A DNA stretch of 64,000 bases from CAZQXD01 sp964597315 (GCA_964597315.1 CAZQXD010000014.1:1-64000), one strand, 5' to 3'. Positions 44,762 to 54,754 are shown, numbered from the stretch's first letter. The notes: a model not told the origin generated them from the letters alone. Numbers and translations: made by a program.

Positions 44762-46582
44762 GTGTCACACGCGGCTTCTTCAAGCGGCCCTGGCAAGAAT
44801 AACCAAGCCTACCACAAGCCCGGACTGCGCAGTTTACGAACCCTGCTGGCCATAAGCTTTGGCGCCTTCACCCTGGCCCTGGCTCTGGTCTTGTCCCTGA
44901 TGATGGGAGAGAACTCCTTTCGACAAGTGGAAAAGCAAATCGGTCTGTCCCTGGCGGAGTTGGCTTTCCGGGTGCAGGATCGCCTGGGCGGGGGCGTGGT
45001 CGAGCGGTTGAAAGCCCTACAACTGGCCGCCGGTCTGGCCGGTCCGCCGCCCGAAGACCAGGACGGACGGCGGCTGTGGCTAGCTCGGCTCGAAGCCATG
45101 CTGGTGGATTTCGACACGGTCGGTTACGCCGATGGGGATGGACGCTTGCTGGTCAGCGGCGACGGACAGGGGGACGGCCTGGATGTGAGTCATCTGGCTT
45201 GGTTTTTGGAGGGACAAAACGATCCCTATGTGGGCGAGCCGGGAGCGTTATGGCTGGCCGCCGAATCGCCGCCGTTGCTGGATTTGGCGGTGCCTTTGCC
45301 CGGTCCCGATGGGGATTCGGCGGGGGTGTTGTGGGCTTGTCTCAGCCGATCTTGGGTCTCGGAGATTGAGCAGGTAGTGCTAAAACCCCTGGGGCGGCGG
45401 GTGCAGATGGACTTACTGATGTTGAATTATGGGGGCGAGGTGCTGTTGGGACCGGAGCAACTGCAAGGCAAGACACTTGATTTGCCCAGCATCCGCTCGG
45501 CGCGGCTGGGCGCAAGTGGTTATCGGGTAGAGGCGTGGCCAGATGGAAAAACCTATCTCATCGGTCACAGCCGTAGCAACCGCTATGGAGGCCAGCTTGG
45601 ATTAGGCTGGCTCATACTGGTGCGCCAGGATCTGGACATCGCCTATTCTCCGGCCCGCCAGTTGCAGACCCAGGTGCTGGGCGGCGGCGTGGTGCTGGGT
45701 TTGGTGTTCGCCCTACTCGGGTGGCTGCTGGCCAGATATATCACCAGGCCCCTGCTGGTGATCGCCCGGGCGGCGGATCGCATCCGCCGGGGGGATAACA
45801 CGGTGCGTATTCCTTTGCTGCATGGGTTTTCGGAACTCAAGGTCTTGTCCCATTCCCTGAATACCTTAGTGTCCAATCTGACCTTTCATGAAGGGGAGTT
45901 GGCGCGCCTCAATACTGATCTGGAACGCCGGGTACACCAGCGCACCCAGCAGTTGCAGTTGATCAACGAGACCCTGGAAAAGGAAATTACCGATCGGCGC
46001 CGGGCGGAGCGGGAGCGGGAGCAATTGATCGCCGAGTTGCAAACCTTGGCCGAAACCGATGCCTTGACCGGCGTCCTCAATCGCCGGGCTTTTTTTCTGC
46101 GGGGAGAGGGGGAACTGAGCCGCGCCCAGCGCCTGAATCGCTCTCTTGCGATGCTGATGCTGGATATCGACCATTTCAAGGGAGTCAACGATACCTACGG
46201 CCATGGGGTGGGGGATCAGGTCATCAAGATGGTGGCCAAGTGCTGCCGGGCCACCCTGCGGGAGTTTGATCTGGTGGGGCGCTACGGCGGCGAGGAGTTC
46301 TCTGTCCTGCTGTTGGAAGTGGACAACGACGCCGCCCACTGGGTGGCCGAACGGCTGCGCATGGCAATACAGAATCAAATCCTGACCATTAAGGGAGGAC
46401 AGCTATCGGTGACCGTGAGCCTGGGACTGGCCGGACTAAGCTCATCCACCGCCGATTTGGCCGGCCTGTTGCACAGAGCCGACCAGGCGCTGTATCAGGC
46501 CAAGCGCACGGGGCGCAATCGGGTGGTGGTATTCCAGGCGGACGCGGAGAACCCGTCGGGCGACCACCTGGCCAGTGGTTGA
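44762..46582 (+). CDS. Membrane diguanylate cyclase with HAMP domain
   Basis: The product of about 606 residues has one N-terminal membrane helix (LLAISFGAFTLALALVLS), a periplasmic Cache-like sensor of about 230 residues, a second helix (GGGVVLGLVFALLGWLLA), a HAMP linker (RYITRPLLVIARAADRIRRG) and a coiled region. A GGDEF domain follows with LNRRAFFL, MLMLDIDHFKGVNDTYGHGVG and the intact active site YGGEEF. It should make cyclic di-GMP. No autoinhibitory RxxD motif was spotted before GGEEF. GTG 44762 has GGAGAG ten bases upstream; an alternative ATG at 44720 adds 14 residues. Confidence 0.85.
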   Translation: MSHAASSSGPGKNNQAYHKPGLRSLRTLLAISFGAFTLALALVLSLMMGENSFRQVEKQIGLSLAELAFRVQDRLGGGVVERLKALQLAAGLAGPPPEDQDGRRLWLARLEAMLVDFDTVGYADGDGRLLVSGDGQGDGLDVSHLAWFLEGQNDPYVGEPGALWLAAESPPLLDLAVPLPGPDGDSAGVLWACLSRSWVSEIEQVVLKPLGRRVQMDLLMLNYGGEVLLGPEQLQGKTLDLPSIRSARLGASGYRVEAWPDGKTYLIGHSRSNRYGGQLGLGWLILVRQDLDIAYSPARQLQTQVLGGGVVLGLVFALLGWLLARYITRPLLVIARAADRIRRGDNTVRIPLLHGFSELKVLSHSLNTLVSNLTFHEGELARLNTDLERRVHQRTQQLQLINETLEKEITDRRRAEREREQLIAELQTLAETDALTGVLNRRAFFLRGEGELSRAQRLNRSLAMLMLDIDHFKGVNDTYGHGVGDQVIKMVAKCCRATLREFDLVGRYGGEEFSVLLLEVDNDAAHWVAERLRMAIQNQILTIKGGQLSVTVSLGLAGLSSSTADLAGLLHRADQALYQAKRTGRNRVVVFQADAENPSGDHLASG

Positions 46583-46790
46583 GTCCGGGGGCTGTTCGGG
46601 AAGTTGAACCCCGTTAAGGGGCTGATGGGTTGCGTGATGTGGAATATTGCACCCCAGTGACCCTAAATCCAACACAGCATGGCCGGTAAAATGTCCCTAT
46701 AGTCCATTGCAACGGATGTGGTGGGAGATAGGGATATCCTCACCGGGCAAGGATGCCACTTACCCCCCAAAATAGCCTGGACAGCCCGAG

Positions 46791-48911
46791 TCAAGGCGCG
46801 AGGGGTGGAGTCGGGCTTGGCTCCACCCACTGTCCCGGCGCCACGGCTTTGTCATCGTGCGCCACCTCCACATTCAGGGGCGAGGCGTCCACAGGCCACT
46901 GGCCTTTCGCTAGGTTACCGGCCTCTTCACCGGTGAATACCAGAAAACTGTAACGCCCATAGTGGGGGAGTTTGCGACCGAGAGCCGGCAGGGCGCCGGG
47001 AGGCGCTCCCATCCAGGCCAGGGCGTGTTCGGATCGAGGTTCGGGGCGGGTGACCAGCATCACGGCATAGCCTTCCCGGCTATAAGACTGGCCCTCCAGC
47101 CGCACTCTGGCGGCGTCAAACGCCACTCCACGAGGGGCAAGAGTCTCGGCCAAGCGCGGCAGATGCCGGTTCTCCCAGCCCAACAGCCATACGCTACGGT
47201 CGGCGGGCAGGGAGTCCAGTTCAGTATCCAAAACAGACTCCACGGTTCGGCCCGCCGACCAGGCGTCGGCAAAGCGTTGGTAAGCATCCCGAGCGGGAGG
47301 CGGCGCACTCGTCGGCAACACCAGCAATAGCCGTTCCGCCCCCAATAGCTGGCTTAAGGCGGGGGGTATCTCGCCTCTATCCAGGCGACGCATCAGTTCA
47401 AACCAGGGATCTATCCGCAGACGCCAGGGCCGGGCAGGTAGGGCTAGATCCAGGTCCAGCACCGCCGTGTCCATGGTCACCGTAGCCTGCCAGGGTGGGT
47501 CCTGGCCGTCGATCTGCACCGCCAGGGGCACCTCTAGGACGTAGGCTGGTCCCGGTTGGGTCTGGCGCAAGCGTCCGCTGAGTCGCCAGCTATCCCCCTC
47601 GGGTCGGGCCGTCACCCCCTCTATGCTCAAGGCTGGAGCGCCGCTGCGTTGTAGCCATTGTTTAAACCAGTTATCCAGGGTCAACCCCGAGACCGCTTCA
47701 AAGGCGGCTTCCAACTCGGCGAAGCCAGCGCGCCGAGAGAGCTGTTCGGCGTAGAATCGGCGCAAGCCCTGGATAAACAGTTTGTCTTTCAGGCGACGGC
47801 GCAGCATATGAAACACCATCAGTCCTTTGTCATAGCCCACCGCTTGGCTAGCCGGGTCGTGGCGGGCCTGAAAGCGGCCCAAGGGGAAGTCCCGGGCCTG
47901 GTGGGCATAATCGGTGTACCGTTGCAGCGAATTACGCCGATGCTCGGCGCCCCGGCCCTCCCGCTCGCTGCTCAGATGGTCGGCCAGGTAAGCGGTCAGA
48001 CCCTCCGTCCAGTTACCCGAGCTGGGGTCCTGATAGACGCCGTTTCCCCACCAGTTATGGAGGATTTCATGGGGATAGGAAGTATGAAGAATAAACGGCA
48101 GACGCAGCACCCGGGGACCTAACAGGGTAAAAGACGGCATGCCGTAGCCGGTTTCCCAGAAGTTTTCCACCAGGGCGAATTTGTCATAGGCATAGGGACC
48201 GAGTAAGCGGCTGTAAAAGTCCAGATAGTAGGCGGTGACATCCAGATAGCGCCAAGCCAGTTCCGGGTCCGGTTGGCGCAGAAAAGCCATGCTCAGGGCC
48301 GGCTGATCGGCGCCGGTATATTCATGAAAGGGGGCAGCGATCAACCATATCGTCTCCTGGGGTCGGGTTTCCTCCCAGACCTCCGCGAACCCGGCTCGGG
48401 GGGACTGCTGGCGGCGTCGCCCCTGGCTGACCGAGCGCCAGCCCTCCGGCAACCGCGTCTCCAGACGCAAGGTGATCTGCTCATCACCGAAGCGGGGATA
48501 CCAATGGCTGGCGTCCCCCAGGTATACGCCCAGGGACGACACCGGCGCGGCTGCGTCCACGGGCAGCCTCGGATAGCGGATCGGTCCTCCGTAGCTGAGG
48601 GTGACCTGGCGGCGGTCGGGCGGCAGGTCCAGGCAGAAGCGGTCCAGCCCCCCTGGATCGGTACGGCGGTTTTCCGGGCGGAGCATCACCTTGGGGTCAT
48701 CAGTCTTGGGCCGTAGTCCCGGATGCAGACTCAGGCACAGGTTGTCCTGGGCTAGTTCGGGTGGCAGGTGCAGGGTGTCCACCACATGGATCAATCCCTG
48801 GTCCGGGTGTAGTTCCACCTGTAGCTCATGATGAACCAGGGGCGCGGCGGCAAACGCCTCCGGCCATTGGCACAGTGCGACCGATACCAGCAACGCCGCG
48901 AGACGGACCAC
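46791..48911 (-). CDS. M1-like zinc metallopeptidase, exported, lacking the GAMEN motif
   Basis: The 706-residue protein has a signal peptide (1-22) and a gluzincin domain. The zinc motif is HEILH (His281, Glu282, His285), with the third ligand Glu303 in NWTEGLTAYLAD at the exact 18-residue spacing of family M1. The GxMEN exopeptidase motif expected before it is replaced by ETGYGMPSF, so classical aminopeptidase activity is doubtful. The N-terminal 200 residues form the beta saddle; the last 250 residues hold beta-rich and alpha/beta regions (LLVLPTSAPPPARDAYQRF, SVWLLGWENRHLPRLAETL) outside the core family. The start is GTG with GGGAGAGAGAAGC upstream. It is divergent from the ChaN-PDZ gene, suggesting a functional pair. 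Confidence 0.82.
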   Translation of the reverse strand: MVRLAALLVSVALCQWPEAFAAAPLVHHELQVELHPDQGLIHVVDTLHLPPELAQDNLCLSLHPGLRPKTDDPKVMLRPENRRTDPGGLDRFCLDLPPDRRQVTLSYGGPIRYPRLPVDAAAPVSSLGVYLGDASHWYPRFGDEQITLRLETRLPEGWRSVSQGRRRQQSPRAGFAEVWEETRPQETIWLIAAPFHEYTGADQPALSMAFLRQPDPELAWRYLDVTAYYLDFYSRLLGPYAYDKFALVENFWETGYGMPSFTLLGPRVLRLPFILHTSYPHEILHNWWGNGVYQDPSSGNWTEGLTAYLADHLSSEREGRGAEHRRNSLQRYTDYAHQARDFPLGRFQARHDPASQAVGYDKGLMVFHMLRRRLKDKLFIQGLRRFYAEQLSRRAGFAELEAAFEAVSGLTLDNWFKQWLQRSGAPALSIEGVTARPEGDSWRLSGRLRQTQPGPAYVLEVPLAVQIDGQDPPWQATVTMDTAVLDLDLALPARPWRLRIDPWFELMRRLDRGEIPPALSQLLGAERLLLVLPTSAPPPARDAYQRFADAWSAGRTVESVLDTELDSLPADRSVWLLGWENRHLPRLAETLAPRGVAFDAARVRLEGQSYSREGYAVMLVTRPEPRSEHALAWMGAPPGALPALGRKLPHYGRYSFLVFTGEEAGNLAKGQWPVDASPLNVEVAHDDKAVAPGQWVEPSPTPPLAP

Positions 48912-49062
48912 GCTTCTCTCTCCCTATCACCGCTGCCGCCACGGTGGGCAAACTTTCCACCGCCGCAGCAGTCTGTCACATTAAGTTCTTCAATTCTTGC
49001 TTGGACACCCGAGCCCGCGCCGCTGGGTTCGGGTTGGAGGCTACCCTAACAGGTTCTTATTA

Positions 49063-50208
49063 ATGATAGGCGCACCCCGAATTGTTCTGCTGCTGATTAT
49101 ACCGCTGGTCCTCATGGGTTCCCGCTGTGTGACTTCGCCCCCCGAACCAGGGGTGGTCGACGACGGTTTGCTGGTGTTGGACGGTGACCGCCGCCTGAGC
49201 CTGGAGGCCGTGTTGCCTCGGCTGGGGGAGAAGCGGGTGGTCTACGTGGGAGAACGCCACGACCGTTACGACCATCATCTCAACCAACTGGAGTTGATCC
49301 GCCAGTTACATGGCCTGAAGCCTTATCTGGCCATTGGGCTGGAACAAATTCAGCAGCCTTTCCAGCCTTGGCTGGACGGCTATATATCCGGCGCGGTGGA
49401 TGAGCGCACCTTGTTGGAAAAAGCCCAGTATTACCGGCGCTGGGGTTACGATTATCGCCTGTATCGACCGATTTTGCGCTACGCCCGGGAGCAGCGGATA
49501 CCCCTAGTGGCGCTCAATGTCCCCACCGAAATCAGCCGTAAGGTCGCCGAGCGGGGATTGACGGGGCTGAGCGCGCCAGAACGGCTCTGGGCGCCCCAGG
49601 TGATTGATCGTTCCAACAAAGCCTACGAAGCTCGGTTGCGGGCCGTGTTTCAGCGGCATCCAGAAACCGCCACCGGCAACTTCCAGAATTTCCTTGAAAC
49701 CCAGCTCTTGTGGGATGAGTCCATGGCGGAGCGCGCCGCGCGTTTTTTGCGGGAAAATCCCGAGCGCAGCCTGGTGGTGCTGGCGGGGGAGGGACATCTG
49801 CTGCATGGCTGGGGCATACCTAGCCGGGTGCGCCAGCGCCTGCCGGTGGAGTCGGCCATTGTGCTGCAACAGGACGCCGACCAAGAACCCGACCCCAGGG
49901 GAGCGGATTATCTGCTGCTGACCCAGGAGCGGAGACTGCCACCCAGCGGTCGGCTGGGCGTGATTCTGGACAGCGCCGCCCAAGGAGTAGTGGCCCAGGA
50001 TTTTATGGACCCGAGCCCGGCCCAGGAGGCGGGTCTCCAAAGCCGCGACCGGATCATCGCCGTAGGTGGCCACCCGGTGGAGCAACTGACCGATTTGCGC
50101 CTGGCCCTGCAAGACCGTCACCCGGGGGAAACCGTATCGGTGACCGTGCAACGGCAGGGACAAGCTGGCGTGCGGCGCCACATGGAATTGCCGGTGACGC
50201 TGCACTAA
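49063..50208 (+). CDS. ChaN-family protein with C-terminal PDZ domain, membrane-linked
   Basis: The 381-residue product starts with a hydrophobic export signal (IVLLLIIPLVLM) ending GSRCVTSP. The cysteine suggests a lipoprotein, but Arg before it breaks the normal lipobox. Residues about 45-270 match ChaN-like (DUF399, heme-associated) proteins: VVYVGERHDRYDHHLNQLEL, YLAIGLEQIQQPFQPWLDGY and LVVLAGEGHLLHGWGIPSRV. The end (about 290-375) is a PDZ domain: GVVAQDFMDPSPAQEAGLQS, RDRIIAVGGHPVEQL. PDZ suggests binding of peptide tails, perhaps with the divergent M1-like peptidase. ATG 49063 is weakly supported by AGG. Confidence 0.82.
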   Translation: MIGAPRIVLLLIIPLVLMGSRCVTSPPEPGVVDDGLLVLDGDRRLSLEAVLPRLGEKRVVYVGERHDRYDHHLNQLELIRQLHGLKPYLAIGLEQIQQPFQPWLDGYISGAVDERTLLEKAQYYRRWGYDYRLYRPILRYAREQRIPLVALNVPTEISRKVAERGLTGLSAPERLWAPQVIDRSNKAYEARLRAVFQRHPETATGNFQNFLETQLLWDESMAERAARFLRENPERSLVVLAGEGHLLHGWGIPSRVRQRLPVESAIVLQQDADQEPDPRGADYLLLTQERRLPPSGRLGVILDSAAQGVVAQDFMDPSPAQEAGLQSRDRIIAVGGHPVEQLTDLRLALQDRHPGETVSVTVQRQGQAGVRRHMELPVTLH

Positions 50209-50215
50209 ACCCCGG

Positions 50216-51688
50216 TTAATCTTCCCGGGTTACCCGCACCAGTTCCTCAAGGGCCGTATCCCCGGCCAGCACCCGGCGTCGGCCATCGTCGCGGATGCTG
50301 GAGGTGTGATTGCGGGCGTGGCGCTCCAAGGCTTGCTCGCCGCCCCCCTCGTGGATCATGGTCTCCATTTCCGGGTCCACGACCACCAGCTCGAAAATAC
50401 CGGTGCGACCCCGGTAGCCGGTCTGGTTGCAGTGTTCGCAGGCTTGGGGAGCATAGAGCGTGGCCGTCGCTCCAGGGCTTAGGCCCAGCACCTGACAGTC
50501 GGCATCGCCGGCGGTGTAGGGCGACTTGCAGGCCGGGCACAGGGTCCGCACCAGGCGCTGGGCCAGCACCCCGATCAGGGAGGAAGACAGCAAAAACGGC
50601 TCCACGCCCATATCCCGCAGCCGGGTAATAGCCCCCACGGCGCTGTTGGTGTGCAGCGTGGACAACACCAGATGGCCGGTGAGGCTGGCCTGGACGGCGA
50701 TCTCGGCGGTTTCCAGGTCGCGTATCTCCCCCACCATCACCACGTCCGGGTCTTGACGGAGGATAGCCCTCAAGCCCCGGGCGAAGCTCATGTCCACCTT
50801 GGTATTCACCTGGGTTTGGCTGATCCCATCCAAATAATATTCGATGGGGTCCTCCACGGTCATGATATTGCGCTTGCAGTCATTGAGCTGGGTTAGCGCG
50901 CCATACAGGGTGGTGGTCTTGCCGGAGCCGGTGGGACCGGTGACCAACAGGATGCCATGGGGGCGCTTGATGAGCCGCTCCAACTGGGCTTCGGAATTTG
51001 GCTCCATGCCCAGATGTTTGAGGTCCAGCCGCCCCTCTCGCTTGTCTAAAAGCCGCAGCACCACCCGCTCCCCATGACCGGTGGGGATGGTGGACACCCG
51101 CACATCCACCGGCCGGCCGGCCACTCGCAGAGAAATCCGCCCATCCTGGGGTAGGCGTTTCTCGGCGATGTCCAGATGGGCCATGACCTTGACCCGGGAC
51201 ACCAACAGCGGTCCCAGGTTGCGGGGCGGAGTCAGCACCTCCCGCAGCACCCCATCCACCCGAAAGCGCACTTGCAGGCGGTTTTCGAAAGTCTCGATAT
51301 GGATATCCGAAGCGTTCTCCTTGATGGCCTCGGTGAGCAGGGCGTTGATCAGTCGGATAATGGGGGCGTCGTCGGCGCTCTCCAAAAGATCCTCGGGTTC
51401 CGGTAGGGCCATGGCCACCTGGTTGAGGTCCATCTCATCGCCCAAGTCCTCCATCATCCGCGCCGCGTTGGCTCCGTCTCCTTCATAGAAACGGGCCAGC
51501 AGGGACTCGAACTCCTCGGCGCTCACCGCCCGAGGGGCCAGGGGTCGGCCCAGGTAACGGCGCAGCTCTACCAGGCTGTGGCCAGCCACCCCTGGCCGGT
51601 AGACCACCTCCACCGCCTGGTCCTGTTCTTCCAGGGCCAATACCCCGTGGCGTTTGGCATAGGCGTAAGGAACACGGTATTCGAGCAT
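50216..51688 (-). CDS. gspE: Type II secretion ATPase GspE
   Basis: The 490-residue cytoplasmic ATPase powers type II secretion pseudopilus assembly. Walker A GPTGSGKT is at 251-258, the Asp box TVEDPIEYYLDGISQTQVN follows at 277-295, Walker B PDVVMVGEIRD is at 314-324 and the His box is LVLSTLHTNSA. The tetracysteine zinc motif is Cys384, Cys387, Cys417 and Cys420 (TLCPACK, ACEHCNQTGYRGR). It is the last of a gspC-gspD-gspE minus-strand run and lies 14 bp after gspD. gspF onward is not in the window. The four-cysteine motif and context separate it from PilB. Confidence 0.95.
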   Translation of the reverse strand: MLEYRVPYAYAKRHGVLALEEQDQAVEVVYRPGVAGHSLVELRRYLGRPLAPRAVSAEEFESLLARFYEGDGANAARMMEDLGDEMDLNQVAMALPEPEDLLESADDAPIIRLINALLTEAIKENASDIHIETFENRLQVRFRVDGVLREVLTPPRNLGPLLVSRVKVMAHLDIAEKRLPQDGRISLRVAGRPVDVRVSTIPTGHGERVVLRLLDKREGRLDLKHLGMEPNSEAQLERLIKRPHGILLVTGPTGSGKTTTLYGALTQLNDCKRNIMTVEDPIEYYLDGISQTQVNTKVDMSFARGLRAILRQDPDVVMVGEIRDLETAEIAVQASLTGHLVLSTLHTNSAVGAITRLRDMGVEPFLLSSSLIGVLAQRLVRTLCPACKSPYTAGDADCQVLGLSPGATATLYAPQACEHCNQTGYRGRTGIFELVVVDPEMETMIHEGGGEQALERHARNHTSSIRDDGRRRVLAGDTALEELVRVTRED

Positions 51689-51701
51689 GGCGGCGGCTCC
51701 G

Positions 51702-53783
51702 TTACTTGTTGTTGAAGCCCTCGTTGGCGAAGGGCGAGGGGGGCGGCGGCGGCGGTGGCGCGGCGGGGGTCGGCGGCGGCGCGGCCACGGGGGCCGGGAC
51801 CCGCACGGGAGCGGCGCCGGTGTCCAGCAGGGAGCCTTGCTCCCGGACCTGCTCCGGTGGCACCAGCACCGGGGTCTGGGTTTCGGGCAGCAGCGCCACT
51901 CCCCGCTGGCGGGCGCGGATCTGCTCGGCGCGGATATAGGAATACTTGCTGTTGGTGTACAGGGTGCCCTGGCTGCTGTCCCGGAGAATCACCGGATGCA
52001 GGAACACCATCAGATTGCGCTTGGTCTTGGTGGTCTTGCGGAACTTGAACAAATGGCCCAGCACCGGCACATCCCCCAGCCCTGGCACTTTTTGGACGGT
52101 TTCGTTGAGCTGATCGTCGATCAGCCCCCCCAGAACCAGAATTTGGCCGTCTTCCACCAGCACGGTGGTTTTGATGGAACGCTTGTTGGTGATGAGGTCG
52201 GAGGCGTCCACTGCGGCGCTAGCCAGGCTGGAGACTTCCTGGGAGATTTCCAGCTTGACCGCATTACCCTCGTTGATCTGGGGCTTGATCTTCAGGGTCA
52301 GGCCCACATCCTGGCGCTGGATGGTCTGAAAAGGGTTGCTGGAGGTATCGGTGTCGGTGGTGAAGCTGCCGGTGACGAAGGGCACGTTCTGGCCCACCAC
52401 GATTTCCGCCTCCTCGTTGTCCAGGGTCACCAGAGTAGGGGTGGAAAGCACATTACTGTCGGCGTCCCCGGACAGGGCCGAGAGCAAGGCGCCGAAGCGA
52501 ACGCTGCCCGACAAATCGCCAGCCGCCACCACGGCGCCGCTGGGCAGGGTGGCGGGCAGCGTGCCGGACTGTACGGCCGAGGCTACCCCACCCAGGGTGA
52601 CAGAGGCGCTGTTGAAGTTGGTGAAGCCCACAACACTGCCATCGCGGCTGCCGTCCACCACCCATTGGATGCCCAACTCGGCGGATTGGTCCGTGGAGAT
52701 TTCGGCGATCACCGCCTCCACCAGCACCTGGGCGCGACGGATGTCCAGTTGACCGATGACCGCTTTAAGGGAGCGGATGGCGTCCGGGGGGGCGGTGACC
52801 ACCAGGGAATTGGTGGCCTCGTCGGCCTGAATATCTATAGCGCCGCCCCCGGTGCGCTGGGCCTGGCCGGGTGTGGCGCCGGCGGCGGTCTGTTCCTGTT
52901 CGGCCAGGTTTTTGCTCACCCCCTGGAGTACCGGCACCAGATCGGTGGCCTTGGCGTAGCGCAGATAAATCACCTGGGTGTTGCCGCCGCTTTCCAGAGG
53001 GGTATCCAGGTGGGCGATCAGCGCCCGCAAGCGCAGCCGGGTGTCCTTATCCCCGGACAGTAGCAGGCTGTTGGTGCGCTCGTCGGCCACCAGCCGGGAC
53101 GAGGCTACGGCGGCGGCGGGGTCGTTGCGGCTCTTGCTCTGTTCCAGGGTGGAGAGGAGGCGCGCCACCTCCGAGGCCGAGGCGTGGCGCAGGGGAATGA
53201 TCTCCACCAGCTCGTCCGAGGCTCGGTCCACATGTTCGATGATCCTGGCGATGCGATCCACGTTGTTGGACCGGTCAGAGACGATCAATACATTGGTGGG
53301 GGCATAGGCCGCCAAATGACCCTGGGGCGGGATTAAAGGCCGCAGAATGGGCACGATCTGGGCGGCCGAAACGTTTTGGACCTGAATAACCCGAGTCACC
53401 ACTTGGTCTGGCTCCACGTTGGGGTCGGCGCCGATGGTGGGTATGTCGTCCTGTTTGGCGTTCACTTCCGGGACGATTTTGATGACCTTGTCCCCAGGGA
53501 TAGCGGCGAAACCGTGTACCGACAAAATGGCCAGGAACACCTCGTAAATTTCAGCCTCTTCCATGGGTTTGGCGGAAATGACCGAAACCCGGGCCTTGAC
53601 CCGGGGATCGACGATGAAATTCTTTCCGGTGATCTCGGAGATGCTGGCGATCAGGGCGGTGATGTCGGCATTGTTGAGATTCAGGGTGACCTTACCCTGG
53701 GCGCTGGCTGGGGGGGCGGCGGCCAAGGTCAGCCACAGCAGCGCCGCCGGGAGGCCGCGCCAGGCCGTGGACCATGCTGTCAT
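51702..53783 (-). CDS. gspD: Type II secretion outer-membrane secretin GspD
   Basis: The 693-residue protein forms the outer-membrane channel. A signal peptide ends near AAPPASAQ; the N0-N3 domains follow (VTLNLNNADITALIASISEI; repeats with VLIVSDRSNNVDRIARIIE). The secretin core (VPFVTGSFTTDTD, LTLKIKPQINEGNAVKLEIS, VLVEDGQILVLGGLIDD, VPGLGDVPVLGHLFK, NLMVFLHPVIL) closes it. I chose ATG 53783 because GAGAGG lies six bases upstream; an earlier ATG is poorly placed. The tail after the core is an unusual Pro/Ala-rich stretch (TPAAPPPPPPPSPF) rather than a typical pilotin-binding S-domain. Confidence 0.94.
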   Translation of the reverse strand: MTAWSTAWRGLPAALLWLTLAAAPPASAQGKVTLNLNNADITALIASISEITGKNFIVDPRVKARVSVISAKPMEEAEIYEVFLAILSVHGFAAIPGDKVIKIVPEVNAKQDDIPTIGADPNVEPDQVVTRVIQVQNVSAAQIVPILRPLIPPQGHLAAYAPTNVLIVSDRSNNVDRIARIIEHVDRASDELVEIIPLRHASASEVARLLSTLEQSKSRNDPAAAVASSRLVADERTNSLLLSGDKDTRLRLRALIAHLDTPLESGGNTQVIYLRYAKATDLVPVLQGVSKNLAEQEQTAAGATPGQAQRTGGGAIDIQADEATNSLVVTAPPDAIRSLKAVIGQLDIRRAQVLVEAVIAEISTDQSAELGIQWVVDGSRDGSVVGFTNFNSASVTLGGVASAVQSGTLPATLPSGAVVAAGDLSGSVRFGALLSALSGDADSNVLSTPTLVTLDNEEAEIVVGQNVPFVTGSFTTDTDTSSNPFQTIQRQDVGLTLKIKPQINEGNAVKLEISQEVSSLASAAVDASDLITNKRSIKTTVLVEDGQILVLGGLIDDQLNETVQKVPGLGDVPVLGHLFKFRKTTKTKRNLMVFLHPVILRDSSQGTLYTNSKYSYIRAEQIRARQRGVALLPETQTPVLVPPEQVREQGSLLDTGAAPVRVPAPVAAPPPTPAAPPPPPPPSPFANEGFNNK

Positions 53784-53803
53784 GGGGAACCTCTCATTCA
53801 CGT

Positions 53804-54754
53804 TTAAGGGGGGCCAATCTGAAAGCTCATGGGAATTTCAGCGCCGTTGCGCTGAATGCGCACGGACACTTGCTCGGCGGCGAACAGGTCCTGAAGCACG
53901 GCAAAGCCCTTGGCCGGGTCATCAATGCGGATGCCGTTGACTTCAGTGAGTACATCGCCGCCTCGCAGACCTAGTCGGCGCAACAAGCGCCGATCCCGCC
54001 CCGGGCGTAGCCGGAAGCCTACGAACTGGCCGTTTTCCACATAGGGGTCGATAAATGCCAGATCCTGAAGAGTATCTGGATCGGTGACCGCAGCTTCCCG
54101 GAAGCGGCTAGCGATGGCGGTGGCGTCAATAACCCCGCCCGGCGCCGCGCCCGCCTGAGGAGCGCGGGTCGCTCGACTCGGTGGCGGCGGGCCGCCCAGG
54201 CCAGGCAGGGCGGCCGGCTTAGTCCCCGACAGGAACTCCCCGGACTTAGGCAGGCTGAGCGTCTCCAGCCGATCTCCCCGGGCCAGCACCACTTTGTCTT
54301 TGTGGACTTCCCGCAAGACCACGCCAGCGGCGGCCCCTTGCAGTTCCTCGCCAAGGACATAAGCCAGCTTGTCTCCGGCGCCCTCGATCAGGGCCATGGG
54401 CCGCCCACCGTCCTCGGCGAAAAACACCCCCATGAGGGTGAGCGCGAGGCGGGTTTCCGGCGCCGCCGAGGGCGGGGGTGGGGGTGGTGTGGTGGAGGCA
54501 GCCAGGCTTCTTTCACCAAACAGGTGCCAATCCGCCACTTGGTCGTAATCGGTGACCGAGACGCTGGGACCGGCCTGCTCCGCGACCAAACCTGGCTGGG
54601 AAACGCCTGGGGTGGTCAGGGGGGGCGGCGGCAGGGGGATCAGCCGCCAGCTCAAGCGGGCCAGTTCATAGGACAGCAACAGGGCCAGCAGCACATTAAC
54701 GGGAAGCGCGAGTTTGGCCAGGAGTTCGGGGCGGATATTCACGAACCAGTGCAT
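53804..54754 (-). CDS. gspC: Type II secretion inner-membrane protein GspC
   Basis: The product of about 316 residues has one N-terminal membrane helix (LALPVNVLLALLLSYELARL). The periplasmic homology region follows (DYDQVADWHLFGE, RLALTLMGVFFAEDGGRPMA, DKVVLARGDRLETLSLP), then a PDZ domain near the end (FRLRPGRDRRLLRRLGLRGG, DVLTEVNGIRIDDPAKG). It links the inner-membrane platform to the secretin. Length and order fit. Start choice is uncertain: ATG 54754, TTG 54769 and GTG 54742 are all possible. It is the first gene of the gspCDE run, 93 bp after the penicillin-binding protein gene. Confidence 0.9.
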   Translation of the reverse strand: MHWFVNIRPELLAKLALPVNVLLALLLSYELARLSWRLIPLPPPPLTTPGVSQPGLVAEQAGPSVSVTDYDQVADWHLFGERSLAASTTPPPPPPSAAPETRLALTLMGVFFAEDGGRPMALIEGAGDKLAYVLGEELQGAAAGVVLREVHKDKVVLARGDRLETLSLPKSGEFLSGTKPAALPGLGGPPPPSRATRAPQAGAAPGGVIDATAIASRFREAAVTDPDTLQDLAFIDPYVENGQFVGFRLRPGRDRRLLRRLGLRGGDVLTEVNGIRIDDPAKGFAVLQDLFAAEQVSVRIQRNGAEIPMSFQIGPP

